Of a stretch of DNA of 64,000 nt, positions 1 to 10,730 are shown piece after piece. This stretch comes from Penicillium oxalicum (Eukaryota > Ascomycota > Eurotiomycetes > Eurotiales > Aspergillaceae), in contig NC_064653.1 in the NCBI RefSeq assembly GCF_001723175.1, positions 310,001 to 374,000 of the forward strand, given 5' to 3'. The position numbers and the translations under genes were made by a program. The notes below the pieces were generated by a model, which saw only the letters and a list, made by a program, of their open reading frames with translations, did not search any database and was not told the DNA's origin. Numbering within the stretch: position 1 is the stretch's first letter; each line of letters begins with the position of its first letter.

Positions 1-774
1 ACAGTACTGTACACGAGCTGGAGCACACTCGGCACAGTGCTAGACTACTCGTAGCGCGGATCTTGTGGAAGCACTAGCATTAGCACTAGCGGTCTAGCTG
101 TCAAAGCCGCAGGCACATCGTTGCGGAGGAGCGCCCGGTAGCGTTGGAAGGATGGGATGGAGATTCTATGCTTCCATCGGCTTCCCAGGCATCGTCAGGG
201 GAACTCGTCAAGTCGACTGGAGTTGTTGAGGCGTGGCCCACCCCCATCAGCTCTCGTTCTCCATTTCGGGCCTAACGCGTAAGATCATCACCGCATCGGT
301 AAAGCCTGGACACCCATGGTATGGGCCATACAGACCTCGTATGTACTGTACGAACCCCTCGAGCTCCACCCCATCACTTGCCCCCCTCCCCTCGCCATCT
401 TCATCCTCAAAACCCAAAATTACCGCAGGGAGGAGCTGTACACCGTACCTGCGAGTACTTGGCCCCGTGGATTTTTCTCAACGCTGAGCTCTCCTGTTGA
501 ACCACTTGTAACTTCTCGCCGAATCCCATTCTCCTCTTCCTTTTCCTTCCATCTACCTTTCTTGGGCTGTTCAACATACATACGTGAGTGCTTCTCCTTC
601 ACCATCTCAGGACACAATCATTTCTCCATCTACATCATCACCACTTGATCCACCGTCACCGTCCCTGGTCTGCCCAACTTTAATCTTTGACTGGACTTCG
701 TCTTTCGACCACGCATTCGACTCGCAACCTGTTCAGAACCCTCTAACAGACCTCAACGGCTGCAGATAATCATC
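1..774. promoter_or_regulatory. Upstream region of acl1
   Basis: No gene is supported here. The last 400 bases are pyrimidine-rich, as is common before highly expressed fungal genes, and lead into the acl1 start. In Aspergillus the two ATP-citrate lyase subunit genes are adjacent and divergent, so the partner gene may lie just outside the left edge; this is inference, since none of it is visible. Confidence 0.5.
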
Positions 775-2914
775 ATGCCCTCCACCTCTCTCTCTGCCGC
801 CAGCAATGGTGTGCAAAACGCCAACGACAACATCACTCGCTTCAACCCTCCCAGCCGTGTGCTCTCTCCCCTCCAGAACGCTCTCTTCCACAACAAGACA
901 CGATGCTTCGTATAGTAAGTGGAGTGATAGCAGACTCCCTCCCAAGGCCAAAGGCGACTCGAAGTTAACGCCGACTTGTTCACAGCGGCATGCAACCCCG
1001 AGCCGTGCAGGGCATGCTCGACTTTGACTTCATTTGCAAGCGCTCGACTCCCTCCGTGGCCGGTATCATCTACACTTTCGGTGGTCAGTTCGTCAGCAAG
1101 ATGTACTGGGGCACCAGCGAGACCCTTCTGCCTGTCTACCAGGACGTCGAGAAGGCCATGGCCAAGCACCCCGACGTCGACACCGTCGTGAACTTTGCCT
1201 CCTCCCGCTCTGTCTACAGCTCCACCATGGAGCTCATGAACTTCCCCCAGATCCGCTCCATCGCCATTATTGCCGAGGGTGTGCCCGAGCGTGTAGGTCC
1301 CCCACCCCCCCAAATCGGCCTGTTCTTCCACGCATTTAACTTGCCTCATCACCTTTTGTCGACACCCCGACTGACTCTTTCCCTGTGTAGCGTGCTCGTG
1401 AGATTCTGGTTGCTGCCAAGGAGAAGGGCATCACCATCATCGGTCCCGCCACTGTCGGTGGTATCAAGCCCGGTTCCTTCAAGATCGGTAACACTGGAGG
1501 TATGATGGACAACATCGTCGCTTCCAAGCTGTACCGCAAGGGTTCCGTCGGATATGTTTCCAAGTCCGGTGGTATGTCCAACGAGCTGAACAACATCATT
1601 TCTCAAAACACCGATGGTGTGTACGAGGGTGTCGCCATTGGTGGTGACCGTTACCCCGGAACCACCTTCATCGACCATTTGCTTCGTTACCAGGCCGAGC
1701 CTGAGTGCAAGATCCTCGTCCTGCTGGGTGAGGTCGGTGGTGTTGAGGAGTATCGTGTGATTGAAGCCGTCAAGAACGGCGTTATCACCAAGCCCATCGT
1801 TGCTTGGGCCATCGGAACTTGCGCCAGCATGTTCAAGACTGAGGTCCAATTCGGTCACGCCGGTGCCTCCGCCAACTCTCAGCTTGAGACTGCTGTCTTC
1901 AAGAACCAGGCCATGCGTGAGGCTGGTATTCACGTTCCCGAGACCTTCGAGGAGCTGCCCCAGCTCCTCAAGCAGGTGTACGACGCCGAGGTCCAGAAGG
2001 GTAGCATCGTCCCCGCCCCCGAGCCCGTGGTTCCCAAAATCCCCATCGACTACTCTTGGGCCCAGGAGCTGGGTCTCGTCCGTAAGCCCGCCGCCTTCAT
2101 CTCCACCATCTCCGACGACCGTGGCCAGGAGCTGCTCTACGCCGGTATGCCCATCTCCGACGTCTTCCGCGAGGACATTGGTATCGGCGGTGTCATGTCC
2201 CTGCTCTGGTTCCGCCGCCGCCTGCCTCCCTATGCCAGCAAGTTCCTGGAGATGGTCCTCATGCTCACTGCTGATCACGGTCCCGCCGTTTCCGGTGCCA
2301 TGAACACCATCATCACCACCCGTGCTGGCAAGGATCTGATCAGTGCTCTCGTTTCCGGTCTCCTGACCATTGGTTCTCGTTTCGGTGGTGCTCTCGACGG
2401 TGCCGCCGAGGAGTTCACCAAGGCCTTCGACAAGGGCCTCAGCCCTCGTGACTTCGTCGACATCATGCGCAAGGAGAACAAGCTGATTCCCGGTATCGGC
2501 CACAAGGTCAAGTCCCGCAACAACCCCGATCTCCGTGTGGAGCTCGTCAAGGAGTTTGTCAAGAAGCACTTCCCTAGCACCAAGCTCCTCGACTACGCCA
2601 TTGCCGTCGAGACCGTCACCACTTCCAAGAAGGACAACCTGATTCTCAACGTCGACGGTTGTGTTGCTGTCTGCTTCGTTGACCTGCTTCGCAACTGTGG
2701 TGCCTTCTCTGCCGAAGAGGTTGAGGACTACATGCGCATGGGTGTCCTGAACGGTCTGTTCGTGCTGGGTCGCTCGATTGGTCTGATTGCCCACTACCTG
2801 GACCAGAAGCGTCTGCGCACCGGTCTGTACCGTCACCCCTGGGACGACATCACCTATCTCCTCCCCACTCTGCAGAAGGGTGGTGCCGAGGGTCGTGTTG
2901 AGGTTAACCTGTGA
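775..2914 (+). CDS. acl1: ATP-citrate lyase subunit 1 (citryl-CoA lyase-bearing subunit)
   Basis: Cytosolic enzyme that makes acetyl-CoA and oxaloacetate from citrate, CoA and ATP. Three exons: 775-914, 986-1292 and 1391-2914, joined by GTAAGT and GTAGGT donors, give 656 residues, the usual size of the fungal larger subunit (the counterpart of the C-terminal part of animal ACLY). The first part is a succinyl-CoA synthetase alpha-like CoA/phosphohistidine module with the motif GHAGA; the phosphorylated histidine is about residue 305. The C-terminal part is the citrate-synthase-like domain, with [11 protein letters not shown] and the closing segment [18 protein letters not shown]. The ATG at 775 is chosen because it opens the only frame that splices into the conserved exon 2. 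Codon use is strongly C-biased, consistent with high expression, and this creates a long antisense open frame that is not a gene. In Aspergillus this subunit is also called aclA or aclB depending on naming. Confidence 0.96.
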
Positions 2915-3799
2915 TTTTGATACCTTTTTCCGCCGATTCTATACCTTCTTTGCCCCCTTCCCCCCCCCTTCACATGACATGATTTACAGCGCTCTGTCCG
3001 CTGGTGGTATACAGCCCGTTGTGAGAACCATATCGCCCCATGGCATATTATTTGGTTACTGGTTCCAACGGTGGAGTTTGGATGGGTTGAACACCCCCTT
3101 GTTTGGGTCATTTCATATTTCTTCCTCGTGTCTTTTATGCCTTGTTCAATTTTTTTTTGCAGCCGTCTTTGCGTGTATGTCCCCCATCTTTATCTCGTCT
3201 ACCTTGTTGAGGTGGGCATAAAACCGCGGACCCGACGGAGGAATGGCGATGGTCGACGTTCTTCCGGGCGGTGTGATGCCCGATTATGGATCTCTGTTTT
3301 AATTTTTATTTTGTCTCCTTTCTTCATTTAGATGACTAGACCTCTCTGAAGGGGGATCTAATGAAAGTTACCCTCTTCCATGATGATTGTTTTGCCCTCT
3401 CCGGCTCTGAATTAGATATTCGAGATCTCTAGGTCTGGTACTTCTGCGTTGTCCGGCAAATCGATTTCAGACGCGTTTGGTAACCAATAGAACCGTGCGA
3501 TTTATTCATGCCTCGTCGGTCTCGTAGACGTATCAAATAACATTCCCTCCCATGCCGACTTCCTGGGGGCTTATTGCTACTTTTAGCGCACAGGAACACC
3601 GTTCCAGGACCTTAGACATCTCCAACAATCACATCCACAGCCCATCTCCCCGCCTGCTTATCGCTTATCAACAGCCCGCATCCGCCAATCTTTTTCCCCC
3701 CAAGCTCCCAACCCCATCACTCTTACCTCCATCCATATTCCTCAAGAACTCGACCTTTAGAAGAAAATAATAATTTAAAAAGCACCAGCACTACCAACA
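2915..3799. other. Intergenic region between acl1 and pop5
   Basis: Holds the acl1 3' untranslated region (T-rich, with a T9 run near 3148) and the pop5 upstream region, which becomes CT-rich from about 3690. Short open frames here look random. I see no gene. Confidence 0.6.
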
Positions 3800-4574
3800 A
3801 TGGTCCGCCTCAAGAACCGATACCTCCTCTTGGACATTCTCTATCCCGAATCTACAACATGGCCGTCCACCAAAGCAATCTCTCAATCTCCCCACGCCGC
3901 CCAGGTGGCTATTCACGCTCCGACCTCAAACGCGCTCACGCCGGGATTGCTCGCCAAGATGATCCGTGAAGAAGTCGGGGAAATGTATGGCGATTGGGGC
4001 GTGGGTAAACTTGGCGGGGCTTCGGCGACAGGACTCCAAGGTATGTCTTTTATTTTGTGTTTTGTTTGTCTTTTTTTTTTTAAAAAAAAAGAAGGAGAAT
4101 CACGATTTGCCCTCGTTTATGATGTGAGAATTAACTGGACATTGCAATGCTAATTTCAATCTCCTTTTGTGATTTCCTCCAGTCAAATACTTGTCTCCCG
4201 CTACTTCTACGGCGATTATTCGCTGCCCACGAGCCTCATTTCGGTTGGTCTGGTCCGCGCTCACGTACATGTCTCATGTGCCTGCGGTGATTGAGCCCGG
4301 GACGACGACGGCGGGATATAAACGGCCCAATGGAGGCCGGGAACGGCCGTGCGTCTTTCGAGTCCTGAGGGTGTCCGGGACGATGCGCAAGGCAGAGGAG
4401 GAGGCGATTCGGCGGGCGAGGAGGGAGATTGTTCGCGTGCGAGGGATGGAGGAGGAGGGCGTGTTGGGGGATTTGATTTCCGGGGCGGAAAAGGGAAAGG
4501 GTTTGGCGCCAGTGATGACGGTGATGGATGAGAGCGGTGATGAGAGGATGTATGATGATGAGGACGATAATTGA
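3800..4574 (+). CDS. pop5: Ribonuclease P/MRP subunit Pop5
   Basis: Protein subunit shared by RNase P (tRNA 5' maturation) and RNase MRP (rRNA processing), acting in the nucleus and nucleolus. Two exons, 3800-4040 and 4183-4574, with a GTATGT donor and a CCAG acceptor, give 210 residues. The N-terminus MVRLKNRYLLLDILYP is diagnostic of the Pop5/Rpp14 family, and exon 2 supplies the conserved core with IIRCPRASFRLVWSALTYM. The C-terminal 60 residues are charged and end in a Glu/Asp-rich tail, a fungal extension beyond the family core. The intron carries a T10-A9 run just after its donor. The gene converges on gpn2, with 222 bases between the two stop codons. A second RNase P-type protein is encoded at 58737 in this window. 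Confidence 0.93.
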
Positions 4575-4796
4575 GAGGGTTCTTCGGGCTGGAGTTGGAG
4601 GGAATGAGCTGGACTGGAGCAGGTAGATGTTTCTTTTTTTTTTCTTGTCTTTGGGTGAAGTGCGCGCATATTATGATACCCCCGTTTTGTTTCTTCTTGA
4701 CTTTTTGTTGCAACGGATTGAGTTTCCTTTTGAGGATGGGAGATGAGAATCCCGTTTGCTTTTGTTGGTTCCTGTTGAATCTTGTGGTACGCAACG

Positions 4797-6028
4797 CTAC
4801 GTCTGTTTGCGCCGCACGGTAATTCCACTATTTGGCACAGGCGCCTTCCAACTCGCCAGATCATCATCGAAATCATCTCCGTCTTTGGTCTCCGCCTGAC
4901 CATCCATTTGCGCGTTCATGGCAGCCCTCCGCGCCTCCTCTTCTTGTCGGGCCGTTTCTTCCAACTCTGCGCGCTCTTGAGCATCGTACTCGTCCTTTGC
5001 ATCCAACCATCGCTCCTGCACATCTCGCACGTCCATCCCCCCGAGGCCCTCCCGCACAGCTACCGACCAAACCGTATCATTGGCACCCTCGGCGGGCCCA
5101 AATGCATATCCGCTCGCTCGGTCGATCGCTTTCAGGAGATTCATCATACTTTTCTTATCTTCAACGGCCAGTGTTTCAAACGCCACGAGGCCAAACTCTT
5201 CGACCAAATCGATAATTGCATTATTCAGAGCGCCAAATTTGGAATTTGTCAAGCGTGAGGATTCAGCCTCAAGATGGGGGAGGAGGTAGTTGAGGTCTTG
5301 AACTTCGGTGTAAAAGTCGAGATTGAAGGGGAGGTTGGTATAGTTGGAGAGGTTGTCGATTTTCGTCAAGACATTCAAGTGGGGGAGATCGAGCTGTAAC
5401 ATGGCACGGAGGGATAGAAGGAGGGCGGAGATGTACATTGATGGGAGAGTGAGGGCGTAGGAGTCAATCAGGTGGATGACGATCAGCTACACCACGAGTT
5501 GAACGTGAGCAACGCGAGCACCAGCAAGAACAAAGTCAACTTCGAAGGGAACTTACTCGGTAGCCCATTTTTGAAATCTGGAAGAAAATATTTCGTAATG
5601 AGGCGTGATGCGTAAACAGCTCAACCTGACCGGGACAGTCGAAGATCACATAGTCGTCTACATCCGAGTGAGTCCAAAGCCAAAGAGAGTAAAAATCGGG
5701 AGTAGACGTCTATTACGCCGCATCACGATCTCGACGTACCTCCAAGCTGTTTGAGTCCCTCTGCCAACCACTCATAGTTCTCTTCCAGATCCTCCAGCGC
5801 ATATAGCGTCGCTCCATTAGGTCCCAGTTTATGTTCATCCATGATTTCCTCCAGCGTGACCAGATCGCGCACGTCCAGCGCACACGGATACGAGGTTCTG
5901 TCATTGGCGGGGTCGAGATTCACAATCGAGCACTTCCGGCCGATCGCGCCGAGGAACTGATGCATTCCATTGCAGTAGGTGGACTTGCCAGCCCCTGGAG
6001 GGCCAATGACCAGTTGTGCGAAAGGCAT
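4797..6028 (-). CDS. gpn2: GPN-loop GTPase 2
   Basis: Small GTPase of the Gpn/Npa3 family, required for assembly and nuclear import of RNA polymerases II and III. Three exons on the minus strand, 6028-5740, 5657-5557 and 5486-4797, give 359 residues, close to yeast Gpn2. Visible motifs: P-loop GPPGAGKST (residues 9-17), the Gly-Pro-Asn insertion that names the family (about 69-71), DCPGQVELFTHH as the switch/G3 region at the start of exon 2, and TKID as the G4 nucleotide-specificity motif. The C-terminal 60 residues form a charged, Ala/Glu-rich probable coiled coil ending in a basic tail. The start at 6028 is the first ATG and matches the family N-terminus MPFAQLVIG exactly. It is divergent from bub3 with a 405-base shared upstream region. 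Confidence 0.95.
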
Positions 6029-6433
6029 CCTAACGAGAGGTGCAACAATTCAGACGTCGCGGAGTTGCGGATCGAATGACAGAGAATCGGGGGGCCGCGG
6101 CAGGTCCGGTTCCACGTTGAGGCTGCGAATCGCCCGGCAGTTAAAAAAAAAGGACTGTGTGTTCTTAGCCAGCGGTTGAAGATTTGTATGGTGATCTCCA
6201 CGCTAGCACAGCCAGATTACCGCTTGAAGAGAGAGAGGGGGGCTTCTAGTTGTTCAACCTTTTGCCACTTCAAAGTCTAAGAGGATGAGGCTCCTCTCGC
6301 AGCAATCGCGCGACACTTTTTCTGGGACCGCGGGGGAAAGACATGGCGGCATCGAATGGCAGAAAATGCGGCAATACAGCTAGCTCCGAGAAACAGCTTC
6401 TCTTGCGACACCATCTCATAATCCGGCGCCGAC
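6029..6433. promoter_or_regulatory. Shared divergent promoter of gpn2 and bub3
   Basis: 405 bases between two divergent start codons. No TATA box is obvious and no open frame is worth calling. Confidence 0.55.
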
Positions 6434-7707
6434 ATGTCATCAAGTGAGTTTTGCTCCATTGAATCTGATTCTCTGCTACCTATTTGTGCTTCAAATAAAT
6501 CATGCTGACCCTATCTAGATCAATTCACTTTGGCGTCACCGCCAACCGACGCCATCTCTGCGCTCAAATTCTCACCCGACCCTAATTCAACCCGGTTGGT
6601 GGTGTCGTCATGGGACAAGAATGTCTATTTATACGACCTTCGCGATGAGAATGGCGCAGTGGGGGAAGGAAAGCTACTGCAGAAATTTGAACATCGTGCG
6701 CCTGTCCTCGACGTTTGTTTTGGCGAGAATGAAAATGAGATCTACACGGCGGGCCTGGATTGGGACGTGCGAAAGTGAGTATCGTCAGGGCTAAGTTCTC
6801 GAAGAAGCACTTCATGGCCTTCCCTTCTCTCATGGTTATTTTTGTTTTTGTTTTCCTTTTCTCGTCCAACGTGCTAATAGCCCATGGCAGAATCGATCTG
6901 AATACATCGGAACAGACCGTGCTGAGCAGTCACGAAGCCGGAGTCCGCAGCGTGGTCTACAGTCGTGAACACAACCTCGTCATCTCCGGTTCATGGGACT
7001 CCACCCTCCATGTGCATCGGCCAGATGCAGGCGCGAACACGCAATCCGTACCGTCGACAATCCCTCTCCCCTCCAAACCCTTCTCTCTATCTCTGACCGC
7101 GACCAAGCTTGTTGTCGCGATGGCCTCGCGCGCCTTACACATTTACGATTTGAAGTCATTGGCTCTTCTCACTGAGCAGGCCGATGGAGATACCGTGGAA
7201 GGAAACAAAGTGGAACTAGAGCCCTGGCAACGGCGGGAGAGCAGCTTGAAGTTCATGACTCGCTGCGTCGCATGCATGCCCGACGATGCGGGGTACGCCT
7301 CCTCCAGCATCGAAGGTCGCGTGGCGGTGGAATGGTTCGATCCCTCACCCGAGTCGCAGGCTCGCAAGTACGCTTTCAAATGTCACCGCCAGACCGCCGA
7401 GGACGGCGTGGATGTGGTCTACCCCGTGAATGCGCTTGCGTTCCACCCGATCTTTGGCACATTTGCTTCCGGTGGAGGGGATGGGGTGGTGGCGCTGTGG
7501 GATGGGATCTCGAAGCGCCGTATCCGCCAATACCAGAAATATCCCTCGAGCGTGGCCGCCCTTGGGTTCAGTGGCAACGGAAAGTATCTGGCCATTGCCA
7601 TTAGTCCCGGGTTTGAAGATGGTCAGGAGGACCTTTCGGAGGGAGTCGTCAAAGTCATCGTGAAGGAACTGGGCGAGACAGAAGCCAAGGCCAAGGGAGC
7701 CAAATAG
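6434..7707 (+). CDS. bub3: Mitotic checkpoint protein Bub3 (WD40)
   Basis: WD-repeat protein that binds Bub1 and BubR1/Mad3 and brings them to unattached kinetochores. Three exons: 6434-6443, 6519-6774 and 6891-7707, giving 360 residues. The first exon codes only three and a third codons (Met-Ser-Ser plus one base); it is supported by a GTGAGT donor, a CTATCTAG acceptor and the expected fungal start before LASPPTDAISALKFSPD. WD40 strands are clear, for example VVSSWDKNVYLYDLR, TAGLDWDVRKID, ISGSWDSTLHVHRP and ASGGGDGVVALWD. The family hallmark near the C-terminus, SPGFEDG, is present in slightly changed form. The C-terminus is Lys-rich. The gene is divergent from gpn2 and converges on rki1. 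Confidence 0.93.
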
Positions 7708-8110
7708 ACTCGGAGTGGCTTTAGTGTTAGATCCCTTCTCTGCAACAGCTGAACGAAATATCAAAGCCCCCGCTAGAGACGTCAACTGTCCTGGTGAAAT
7801 GCGCTCCCTTTCCCAAAGTCACATGCCTTGTCTGATCGATGTAGATTCGAAAAAAAAGAAGAAAAAACAACCTTTAAAAGTCTGCACACTCTGCCATCGC
7901 CGAAGATTGGGACCATGTCCCTTCCCCATTTCTTCTAAGTCACGCTGGTATCGTCTAAATCTTTTTTTTGTGTGTGTGTGTATGTATGGGAACCCACGTC
8001 ATGTCCTCGTCCCGTTCATGCTGCTCATGCGGCAGTGCTATACCAACCATCCGATCACTCAACCTTTTTCCCAACCCGCTTCAGCCTGCCCCCTTCTACT
8101 CCCGTCCCAT
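7708..8110. other. Convergent 3' region of bub3 and rki1
   Basis: 403 bases between two stop codons. Contains an A-rich stretch near 7850 and a T8 run followed by six TG units at 7962-7980. No gene is seen. Confidence 0.6.
7969..7980. repeat. TG dinucleotide microsatellite
   Basis: Six perfect TG units following a T run, continuing into TATGTATG. It lies in the 3' region between two convergent genes. Confidence 0.8.
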
Positions 8111-9300
8111 CTAAGACGCTTTGCGCACAGAGACAGTCCCATCGGGCATACCAAAGTACGCCGCCACCGGCCGTTGGCCACCCAGACCACCGGCCGCGGT
8201 GGCCTGGGGGCCGGTCATACCGAAGAAAATACCAACGTCGAGGACGCCGGTGATTTCTTTGATCTTCTCCGACAGCGCACCTACTTCCCACACACCGTCC
8301 GTGCCTGAGCCGTCCTGGCCATTGGCAACATCTGCCTTGGTCAAGAGCGGCTTGAAGGGGGCATCGATGAGGAAGAAGGCCTGGTCGGTCTTGAGAGGAC
8401 CTTGCTTGAGATCCTTGTTCATGCGGATGGCGGGGTTGATAGAGCCGAGTTCGACCAGTCTCCTTTGAACGCGGAAGGCCGCAATGGGGGCGACTTCAAT
8501 GGGAATATACTTCCAATTGGAAAGCAGACGAGTTTGAAGTTTGCGCGAATCTAGAATCGAGCGCAATTCGAAATGGAAAAGGGTCAGTTGATCAGTTCCG
8601 ATATCGGGTCAGAATGCACCAACGGTCTCGCAGAAGAAGCAACGCCAGAAGGCAATGACGGGGTTCGTGGGAGGGAAGTGAATTGATCGCCAACGTCGAT
8701 CGGCGGAGACGAACCTGCCACGCAGATGAATTCCTTTGCTTGCATCGCAACAAGCTTTTCCTGGAAGAGACAAGCACCGCCGCCCTTGATACAGTTCAGA
8801 TCCTCGTCCACCTCATCCGCGCCGTCGAAAGCGACATCCAGCACGGTTCCCGTGGGCAGCGCATCAAATTCCACCGGGGTCAGACCTGCGCTGAGAATGC
8901 ACTGGCGCGACTGGTAGCCCGTGGGGACAAAGCGGGTGTTGGAGGTGTCGACCCCGAGAGCCGTAATGGCCTCGACGACGTAGACAATCGTCGTGCCACT
9001 GCCAATGCCGACCCAGCGAGCGTTTTTAGGGTAGTGATTGGCGACCGCAATCTTTGCGGCGGCGCGCTTGGCTTCTTCGACAGCGTCGTTCATACTGGTG
9101 AGATAGCGGCGGGGTCTACAGAGGGGCAGCGCTGTAGGCGGAAAACTGGAGAGGACTGGAAGACGCGGTCGAGAGGCTCGAGAGCAAAAGCGAATCTGAC
9201 GCAGAAGGCGGGGCGATTGCGGACCGGGAGGAGGGCGGCGAGGGGCGAGGCGGAGAGCAGCGCAAGAGGGTCGATGGCAGACTAACAGTCGAGACTTCAT
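8111..9300 (-). CDS. rki1: Ribose-5-phosphate isomerase
   Basis: Interconverts ribose 5-phosphate and ribulose 5-phosphate in the non-oxidative pentose phosphate pathway. Two exons on the minus strand, 9300-8715 and 8550-8111, give 341 residues; the intron has a weak GTTCGT donor and a CTAG acceptor. RpiA motifs are all present: GIGSGTT (phosphate-binding loop), [17 protein letters not shown] (catalytic acidic residues) and [12 protein letters not shown]. The oddity is the N-terminus. Homology to the yeast enzyme begins at an internal Met (residue 70, codon at 9093-9091), and the 69 residues before it are rich in Arg, Pro and Ser with no Asp or Glu, like a mitochondrial presequence. Initiation at 9093 would give a 272-residue enzyme of normal length. 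Which start is used is not decided by the sequence. Confidence 0.93.
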
Positions 9301-10730
9301 GAAGGAGGGATGACCTGCAGAAGAGGTCGCTGGTATTATATATGACAGTAGATAATTGGACTTCAGTTGGCCATTCGAGCCTATGACGGAACCTTTTGCT
9401 GTATACTGAATCAGTGGATCACTGCGTGTGTGCAGCTGCTTCTTCTTCCTCTTTTTGGTTGACCGGTTGGTTTGTTGATGGACTCGGCAGCGAATCCGGT
9501 CTGTCCGGTTAATTTGACGGTTGAGGTTGTGGGGGGGCGCAAAGGACAGTCTAATCGGGAGCTAAGGGGATGACCCGACACGGTCAGGATGACTGATCAA
9601 CCGTGGATGAAAGATAGACCAGAGAAGATAGTCAATCATGAGTAATGAAGCGTACATTCGTATGCAAGGGCCGTTCCCGATTTTGCCATGTTTGGTCATG
9701 TTTGATGTCTGTTCTACGTCGAAAAGACGGGAAAGATCTTAGGATGAATTAGCATGGCTATTATCCGGACCCGTAGAGTAGGCGGAGAAGACCAGATCAA
9801 TACAGGCGTAGATATTGGCAGAGAACAGTCGACTGGGTTTGTAGCCTTCTACCGTCTGTCAAAAGAGAACCCCATGGCAAATCTGTCGTCCCGCAAGGCT
9901 GGAGCGTGGAAGCTATGTGCTTCCAATGCCGGCTGCAATCGGGCATGCCGATGATGGTTTGGGGAGAACCAAATCGAGCTCAATATGCCTCACACTCCCT
10001 GGATCGGGCTCGAGTTATTTTGTGAGAGAAGAGCTCAGGTCTACAATGCGCGGGTTGCGTCAATGGTTTGATGTCCGCGGAAATACTTCATGAACGGATG
10101 AAGGTAATCCTTCCATTCCCGCTAAGATCCGTCACGATATGCAAATCTAAAGGTTCACAATTAAAGACTCCAAAGTCAAAATACTCCACAAATTGAGCCA
10201 TAATAATACCACGGTTGTAAGAACTTCTCCAGGGTCTGCCACGCATGTTGACGAGTTCACTGAACAAACCATCATCCTCACTAGATGCTGATGTCTCCGC
10301 CCGCCGCTCACTCTACCGCCTACCGTGTCCACTACAAACTATTCCAACCCACGGCCAGAGAGACACTATCGCGGTGTGTCGTGGGGCTCATCGGGTGCCC
10401 AGAATCTGTTTCAGCCGGCAGAATATTACATAATCCCGCGGGGCGTGATCGAGTGGAGAGTGGGACTCCACAGTTCCAATCGCTATGCTTCAACCCATCT
10501 ACAGCAAACATTCCAATCCCAACCTAAGGGCTGGTCAATCTGGAGTCATACCATAATCCATATTTTGGGAAACGGGGACCGCAACTTTATAGCCACAACT
10601 GAAGGGTATTACTATTGAAATACATCGCTGGTCCACGTTCATCTGATGATCTGTGCAGTACACAATTCCATTGTGTCTCTTCATCAACAGATCCGCTCTA
10701 TCAACCTCTTTACAATTCACCCCACCAATC
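9301..10730. promoter_or_regulatory. Divergent upstream region of rki1 and ula1
   Basis: 1.43 kb between two divergent starts, long for this part of the window. The longest open frame (97 codons, opening at a GTG at 10325) has no recognisable domain and is of a length expected by chance. I see no supported gene or RNA. Confidence 0.5.

Noticed and set aside
1349..2836. 495-codon open frame antisense to acl1
   Set aside because: It mirrors the acl1 exon in codon register; strong C-ending codon bias removes stops on the opposite strand. Its translation is Gly/Val/Asp/Leu-rich without domains.
10325..10618. 97-codon frame in the rki1/ula1 divergent region
   Set aside because: It opens at GTG, not ATG, has no family resemblance, and about one frame of this length is expected by chance in 1.4 kb.
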